Positions 60,104 through 64,000 of a stretch of DNA of 64,000 nucleotides are shown piece by piece. The stretch lies in the NCBI GenBank assembly GCA_016793465.1, contig JAEUJW010000007.1, positions 1 to 64,000 of the forward strand. Reading direction: 5' to 3'. The notes under the pieces are model-generated. The model was not told the DNA's origin and did no database searches. It worked only from the letters and a program-made list of their open reading frames with translations. The position numbers and the translations under genes are program-made. Every line of letters begins with the position of its first letter. Position 1 is the first letter of the stretch. The DNA comes from Myxococcales bacterium (GTDB lineage: Bacteria; Myxococcota; Polyangia; Nannocystales; Nannocystaceae).

Positions 60104-61915
60104 ATGTCGAACACGCCGCAGCACCCGCAGCATCCGCAGCATCCGCCCGCGACGGACGCGCCCCCGGGCGCACCGATGCAACCTCACGCCCCGCCGGGCT
60201 CCTTCTCGCCGGCGCCGCACTACCCGCAGCCGGCCTTCACGCCCGCGGGTCATCCGCAGCAGCCGGTCTTCACCCCGGCCGGCGGGACCCAGCAGGGCTT
60301 CCACCCCGCGCAGCACGTGCCGCAGGCCGCGGCCCCGCAGCAACCTGTCCCTCCGGCCAGCCCGCCGCCGCCCGGTCCGCCGCCGGTGTACAGGCCGATC
60401 ACGCCCTCGCGCAACCCGATCGTCCGCCTGATCTTGTGGTTCACCGAGCCGTCGATGCTGAAGGGCATGGCGATGGGCGTGATCCTCGCGCTGATCGTCG
60501 GCGTGGCGATCCGCCTCGAGGCCATGTGGTACATCATCAGCGGCCTCCTGCTGATCCTGTTCGTGTGCCTGTTCGGGGTGATCATCGGTCACTACCTGTT
60601 CGAGCACCGCCGCAAGAAGCTCCAGGCCCGCGGCCTGGAGATGCTGCGCGAGGCCGGCGGCGAGCTCCCGGCGCTCAGCGACAACGTCATCACCATGCTG
60701 TGGAGCCGCGACCGCTCGCAGCTGCCGGCGGTGTGGGACCGCATCCGCCGCATCAAGCCCGCGGTCGAGGAGCTCGGCGGCCTGACGATCGCCGTGGTGT
60801 TCCGCACCATGGCGATGAGCGCCCTGTTCGCCGTGCTCGGCGCGGCCATCAGCTTCGCCGTGTTCCTCACCTCGTTCATGCAGGTCGAGCGCATGACCGA
60901 GCAGAACAAGCTCATCCAGCGCCAGATCAAGCAGACCGACGACCAGATGCGCTTCGAGTCCAACGCCGCCGCCGTGGCCGTGGCCCTCAGCATCGCCGAG
61001 AGCCGCCAGGCCACCCTGCGCGACCTCATCAGCGACATCGACCTGAAGGGCAACAAGGACGCGCCGCTGTGCGGCGCCGAGGTCCCGCCCAACCGCCTCG
61101 GCGAGCGCAAGCGCTGCCTGCCCGAGGACACCGCCCGCGAGCTCTCCACCTTCATCCCCCTGCTCCAGCCCTACAAGCCGGTCCTGCCCGGGGCCGACGG
61201 CGCCGAGAACCGCGTCGCCGACACCGCACGCAGCCCCGAGCAGCAGCAGTTCCTCCGCTACCTGTCCGGCAACAACATCGAGGTCGGCAGCGAGGCCCTC
61301 GACCTCTCGACCGCCTTCCTCGACCACGCCGACCTCCACGGCATCGCCCTCGAGCGCATCCGCCTCGCCGGCGTCAAGATGCGCCAGGCCCAGCTCCACG
61401 ACTCCGACCTCACCGGCGCCGTGCTCACCGGCGTCGACCTCACGCTCGGCGTGGCCTCGCGCGCCAAGCTGACCCAGGCCTTCCTCACCGACGCGGTCGT
61501 GCGCCGCGCCAACCTCTCGGGCGCCGACCTCACCGGCGCCAACCTCATCCGCGCCGACCTGTTCGGCGCCAACATGAAGGGCGCCGTCCTGCAGCAGGCC
61601 CAGCTCGGCGGCGCCATCCTCCACGGCGCGAACCTCGTCGACGCCAACCTCACCGGCGCCGACCTCGGCGACGCCGACCTCACGCTCGCCAACTTCGACC
61701 GCGCGACCCTGCCGCAGGTCCCGCGCGTGCGCGAGGCCGCCTTCTGGTGGCTCGGCGTCTACAAGGACGACTACGCCGGCAAGCTCGGCCTCGGCCCCGA
61801 GGCCCAGCAGCGCAACCAGGCGGCGCTCGACCGCTGGAGCACCGCCAGGACCGACGAGGAGGCCGCGGCGATCGTCGCCGAGCTGAAGGCCGCCGCCCCC
61901 ACCGCGCCGGGCTGA
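60104..61915 (+). CDS. Membrane protein with C-terminal pentapeptide repeats
   Basis: The 603-residue protein has a Pro/Gln/His-rich N-terminus (1-105, including HPQHPQHP), membrane segments at about 118-138, 142-165 and 235-258, a coiled-coil-like stretch near 260-300, and about 28 pentapeptide units at 400-545 of the A(D/N)LXX type (ANLSGADLTGANLIRADLFG). Pentapeptide repeats form a right-handed beta-helix used for protein binding. Function unknown. Confidence 0.85.
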   Translation: MSNTPQHPQHPQHPPATDAPPGAPMQPHAPPGSFSPAPHYPQPAFTPAGHPQQPVFTPAGGTQQGFHPAQHVPQAAAPQQPVPPASPPPPGPPPVYRPITPSRNPIVRLILWFTEPSMLKGMAMGVILALIVGVAIRLEAMWYIISGLLLILFVCLFGVIIGHYLFEHRRKKLQARGLEMLREAGGELPALSDNVITMLWSRDRSQLPAVWDRIRRIKPAVEELGGLTIAVVFRTMAMSALFAVLGAAISFAVFLTSFMQVERMTEQNKLIQRQIKQTDDQMRFESNAAAVAVALSIAESRQATLRDLISDIDLKGNKDAPLCGAEVPPNRLGERKRCLPEDTARELSTFIPLLQPYKPVLPGADGAENRVADTARSPEQQQFLRYLSGNNIEVGSEALDLSTAFLDHADLHGIALERIRLAGVKMRQAQLHDSDLTGAVLTGVDLTLGVASRAKLTQAFLTDAVVRRANLSGADLTGANLIRADLFGANMKGAVLQQAQLGGAILHGANLVDANLTGADLGDADLTLANFDRATLPQVPRVREAAFWWLGVYKDDYAGKLGLGPEAQQRNQAALDRWSTARTDEEAAAIVAELKAAAPTAPG

Positions 61916-61922
61916 GACCCCG

Positions 61923-62738
61923 CTAACGCGCCGCCGCCGACGCCGACGCGACGATCTTATTAAAGATGCGGCGGGCGTTGGCGGCGGTCGACGCGGCCAC
62001 GGCCTCGGGCGCCTCGCCGCGGCAGCGGGCGATCGTCTGGACGATGTGCGGGAGGAAGGCCGGCTCGTTGCGCCCGTCGGCGGGCTTGGGCCGGAGGTCG
62101 CGCGGGGTCAGGAACGGCGCGTCGGTCTCGACGAGCAGGCGCTCCGCGGGGATCGTCTTGACGAGGTTCCTCAGGTGGGTGCCGCGGCGCTCGTCGCAGA
62201 TCCACCCGGTGATGCCGATGTTGTACCCGCGCCTCAAATACTGCTGCAGCGTCGGAGCGTCGCCGGTGAAGCAGTGCACGACGACCTGCTCCGGCGTCGG
62301 TTTAAGTTTGTCGAGCACCTCGAGGAACGCGGCGCAGGCGTCGCGCTCGTGGAGGAACAGCGGCATGCCGAGCTCGCGCGCCAGCTCGACCTGTTTATTA
62401 AACCACTGCACCTGGACCGGGCGCGGCGAGAAGTCGCGGTTGAAGTCGAGGCCGCACTCGCCGATCGCCACCACCTCGGGCTTGCCGGCGAGCTCGCGCA
62501 GCGCGTCGATCGTCGCGCCGTCGCAGCGGGCGGCGTCGTGCGGGTGCACGCCGGCCGTCGACCACAGCACCCCGGGCTTGCCGCGGGCCAGCGAGCGCGC
62601 GTCCTGGCTGCCGCGCACGCTGGTCCCGGTGACGATGATGGTGCGGACGCCCGCCGCGACGGCGCGTGCGACCACCGCGTCGCGATCGGCGGCGAACGAG
62701 CGATGACCGAGGTTCACGCCGATGTCGACGATGTCCAT
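61923..62738 (-). CDS. tatD: TatD-family metal-dependent hydrolase
   Basis: The 271-residue protein is a TatD/YcfH-type DNase. AGVHPHDA near 64, IGECGLDFNRDFSP near 95, PLFLHERDA near 128, VVHCFTGDAP near 150 and LLVETDAPFLTPRDLR near 200 are the family blocks with metal-binding His, Glu and Asp. It is the first gene after the T tract of the RNA cluster, on the same strand. The N-terminal metal-binding histidine pair of the usual D.H.H start is replaced by GVNLGHRSF, as in some relatives. A/T islands at 61957, 62299 and 62394. Confidence 0.9.
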   Translation of the reverse strand: MDIVDIGVNLGHRSFAADRDAVVARAVAAGVRTIIVTGTSVRGSQDARSLARGKPGVLWSTAGVHPHDAARCDGATIDALRELAGKPEVVAIGECGLDFNRDFSPRPVQVQWFNKQVELARELGMPLFLHERDACAAFLEVLDKLKPTPEQVVVHCFTGDAPTLQQYLRRGYNIGITGWICDERRGTHLRNLVKTIPAERLLVETDAPFLTPRDLRPKPADGRNEPAFLPHIVQTIARCRGEAPEAVAASTAANARRIFNKIVASASAAAR

Positions 62739-62765
62739 GGCCGGGCAAGGTACCCGGCCGCCTCG

Positions 62766-62904
62766 AAAAAAGCGACCGCGACGAGGATGAGCGAAACGTT
62801 TACGTGCTCTGCCGTTGAGCTACCGCCCCGCAGGTCTGGAGCGGCCTGGAATCGAACCAGGATCCCGTCTTCTTAAAGATGTAGTTTCGCCCGCATTCGC
62901 GGTC
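62766..62904 (-). ncRNA. YrlA-like Y RNA with permuted tRNA-like domain (element 3)
   Basis: Reading the minus strand, GACCGCG (62904-62898) pairs with CGCGGTC (62780-62774) and GGGCGAAAC (62892-62884) with GTTTCGCTC (62797-62789), leaving an internal loop AATGC opposite ATCCTCGT. Inside lies TACATC, then a T arm (CCTGG-TTCGATT-CCAGG, 62861-62845), acceptor 3' strand CCGCTCC (62844-62838), an 8-nt loop, acceptor 5' strand GGGGCGG (62829-62823), TA, and a D arm GCTC-AACGGCA-GAGC (62820-62806). The acceptor strands pair fully with G.U at the third pair. No anticodon arm and no CCA. T6 follows at 62771-62766. This order matches YrlA-type bacterial Y RNAs. Confidence 0.8.
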
Positions 62905-62917
62905 AAAGTCGAAAGGT

Positions 62918-62976
62918 GCCACGACGAGGGAGTCGGCAAGACGACGAACCGATGTAGTCCTGCCGGCATTCGTGGC
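62918..62976 (-). ncRNA. Y RNA-like structured element 2
   Basis: On the minus strand GCCACGA (62976-62970) pairs perfectly with TCGTGGC (62924-62918), and CGGCAGGAC (62965-62957) with GTCTTGCCG (62942-62934, one G.U). Between them are ATGC on the 5' side and ACTCCCTCG on the 3' side; the apical loop begins TACATC and is 14 nt. It is the minimal version of the shared architecture, a simple stem with no tRNA-like domain. Confidence 0.7.
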
Positions 62977-62977
62977 G

Positions 62978-63060
62978 GGTCGTGACGAGCCCACCCTCGC
63001 GGGAGGGGATCGTCGAGGAGATGACAGTTGAAGATGTACTCCTCGGCGGCATTCACGGCC
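62978..63060 (-). ncRNA. Y RNA-like structured element 1
   Basis: On the minus strand CGTGA (63057-63053) pairs with TCACG (62985-62981), extendable by GG/CC across one mismatch, and CGAGGAG (63045-63039) with CTCCTCG (63020-63014). The 5' internal-loop strand again reads AATGC and the outer 3' side again has CTCGT; the 18-nt apical loop starts TACATC. An extra hairpin, CCCTC-CCGC-GAGGG, sits in the 3' internal strand. It begins 36 nt after the rsr stop; a small GGCTC/GAGCC hairpin (63072-63087) lies between. Confidence 0.65.
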
Positions 63061-63096
63061 CAAGCTCGTGCGGCTCGTTCATGAGCCGGGGGCGCG

Positions 63097-64000
63097 TCAC
63101 AGGGTGACGGCGTCGATGGTCCCGACCCAGTGGTCGGGCTGCAGGCCGCCGCTGGCGAAGGCGGCGACGATGTCGAAGACGGCGTCGGAGAAGCCGCCCA
63201 CGTTCAGGATGTCGTCGCGGTCGGGCGCCTGGAGGGTCGCCGACGGCTGGACGTCGATGCACACCAGCTTGGCGCGCGGGTTACGGCGGCGGTACTCGTT
63301 CCACTGGTCCATGACCGCGGTGCCGCGTCCGCGGGGGTCGCGGTCGTCGATCCACGACTCGTTGTCGGACACGAACACCACCAGGTCGCCGCGGGCCTTG
63401 CGCTCGTTGAGCGCGCGCAGGGGGACGGCGCAGTTGGTGCCGCCGGACGGCAAGGACGCGAGGGCCTTGGCGTTGGCGAGGACCTTGCCGTCCTTGGAGA
63501 GGTCGCAGCGGAGCACGCGGTCGTGGAACGGGATCACCTCGGTGTTCGGGTTGCGGCGGAGGAACGCGGCCGCGACGAGCGCGGCGACGTCGATGCAGCG
63601 GACCTGGGTGGTCGCGCCCTTGCGGTGGCCGGTGACCGGCGAGTGCATCGAGCCCGACACGTCGGGCAGCACGTGGACCTTGCCTTCGATCTCCGGCACG
63701 TTGCCGAGGGCCGCCTCCATGGCGTCGTGCAGGGCCTCGCGGACGACCCGCGGGACCTTCGCGTCGGCCTGGGTGTAGGCCGTCATGAGCTGGTACGGGA
63801 AGGCGCGCGCGCGGCGGACCTCCTCGGGCGAGCGCAGGCGCTGGGCGATCTTGCGGGTGAGCGCGGGGTCGTCGAACACCTCGTGGCGCAGGAACGTGTT
63901 GAGGTTCATGCGCGTCATCTGCCAGCCGGCGTGGTCGGCGATGGCCCTCCACTCGCGCTTGCCGAGGTTCTGCGCGGTCAGCATCTGGAACGGCACGTCC
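63097..64000 (-). CDS. rsr: Ro60/Rsr-type TROVE-VWA RNA-binding protein (3' part, runs off window)
   Basis: Only the last 301 codons are inside the window; the 5' end lies beyond 64000. The visible part opens in the TROVE HEAT-repeat ring (VPFQMLTAQNLGKREWRAIA, WQMTRMNLNTFLRH, PYQLMTAYTQAD), then has a VWA domain with MIDAS motif DVSGSMHSPVTG, FVSDNESW and ICIDVQPSAT-like segment. Ro60/Rsr rings bind Y RNAs and misfolded RNA ends, and in bacteria help exoribonucleases. The GTG at 63996 is internal. Three structured RNAs follow directly on the same strand. Confidence 0.9.
   Translation of the reverse strand, partial: DVPFQMLTAQNLGKREWRAIADHAGWQMTRMNLNTFLRHEVFDDPALTRKIAQRLRSPEEVRRARAFPYQLMTAYTQADAKVPRVVREALHDAMEAALGNVPEIEGKVHVLPDVSGSMHSPVTGHRKGATTQVRCIDVAALVAAAFLRRNPNTEVIPFHDRVLRCDLSKDGKVLANAKALASLPSGGTNCAVPLRALNERKARGDLVVFVSDNESWIDDRDPRGRGTAVMDQWNEYRRRNPRAKLVCIDVQPSATLQAPDRDDILNVGGFSDAVFDIVAAFASGGLQPDHWVGTIDAVTL

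Noticed and set aside
62806..62861. One or two ordinary tRNA genes
   Set aside because: The T-arm/acceptor half precedes the acceptor/D-arm half, no anticodon arm is found on either side, no CCA is present, and the two acceptor strands pair with each other across an 8-nt loop.
62766..62904. Permuted two-piece tmRNA
   Set aside because: tmRNA lacks a true D arm and needs a tag reading frame; here a full D arm is present and no resume codon or tag is seen.
62800..63063. Small minus-strand ORFs of 78-87 codons
   Set aside because: They translate through the structured elements and give the GAVAQRQST-type peptide typical of spurious tRNA translation.

Overview
The window is a very GC-rich chromosomal segment, essentially fully coding, with frequent GTG/TTG starts and many tight overlaps. 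A CdnL homologue nearly identical in layout to the myxobacterial one, a lysine/alanine-rich H1-like protein, methylmalonyl-CoA mutase, and many proline/threonine-rich lipoproteins and outer-membrane proteins point to the Myxococcota, perhaps a Nannocystis-like lineage. The lineage call is inference. The left end is the replication-origin neighbourhood.

Layout. (1) 0.5-6.6 kb: on the minus strand rpmH-rnpA-yidD-yidC-khpB-mnmE, several pairs overlapping by 3-7 bp, then rsmG; a BioF-type gene on the plus strand separates mnmE from rsmG. (2) 6.6-14.1 kb: candidate oriC around dnaA, then dnaN, recF and gyrB. (3) 14.1-21.3 kb: a DUF3347-like lipoprotein, an outer-membrane barrel protein, an FMN-binding-like periplasmic protein, a large lipoprotein and a NosR/NapH-like polyferredoxin, possibly one electron-transfer locus. 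(4) 21.5-33.6 kb: cdnL, pepA, the H1-like gene with promoter and terminator, transaldolase, trmB, small envelope proteins, an XRE regulator, uvrB, cydAB and thiE. (5) 34-37.6 kb: thiolase, an outer-membrane protein and two orphan ABC ATPases. (6) 37.7-45.6 kb: a TonB-ExbB-ExbD-ExbD-TonB-dependent receptor-lipoprotein-response regulator uptake operon. (7) 45.6-54 kb: threonine dehydratase, two lipoproteins (one with a VWA domain), orn, an MFS carrier and a pseudokinase-receiver-cyclase fusion. (8) 54-62.7 kb: an Hsp70 paralogue behind mutA-mutB, a pentapeptide-repeat membrane protein and tatD.

(9) 62.75-64 kb, the most unusual part: the 3' part of a Ro60/Rsr (TROVE-VWA) gene running off the right edge, followed on the same strand by three tandem structured RNA elements that share one architecture (outer stem, asymmetric internal loop with AATGC on one side and CTCGT on the other, inner stem, TACATC). 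The last element carries a circularly permuted tRNA-like domain (T arm, acceptor 3' strand, short loop, acceptor 5' strand, D arm) with a G.U third acceptor pair and ends in a T6 tract. This is the architecture of YrlA-type bacterial Y RNAs, so the locus looks like an Rsr RNP operon with an unusual set of three Y-like RNAs.

A second window-wide oddity is short A/T-only codon runs, almost always centred on TTAA (ttt-aat-aaa, tta-att-aaa and similar), inside otherwise GC-saturated genes on both strands. All functional calls come from reading motifs by eye; no database search or folding calculation was run.
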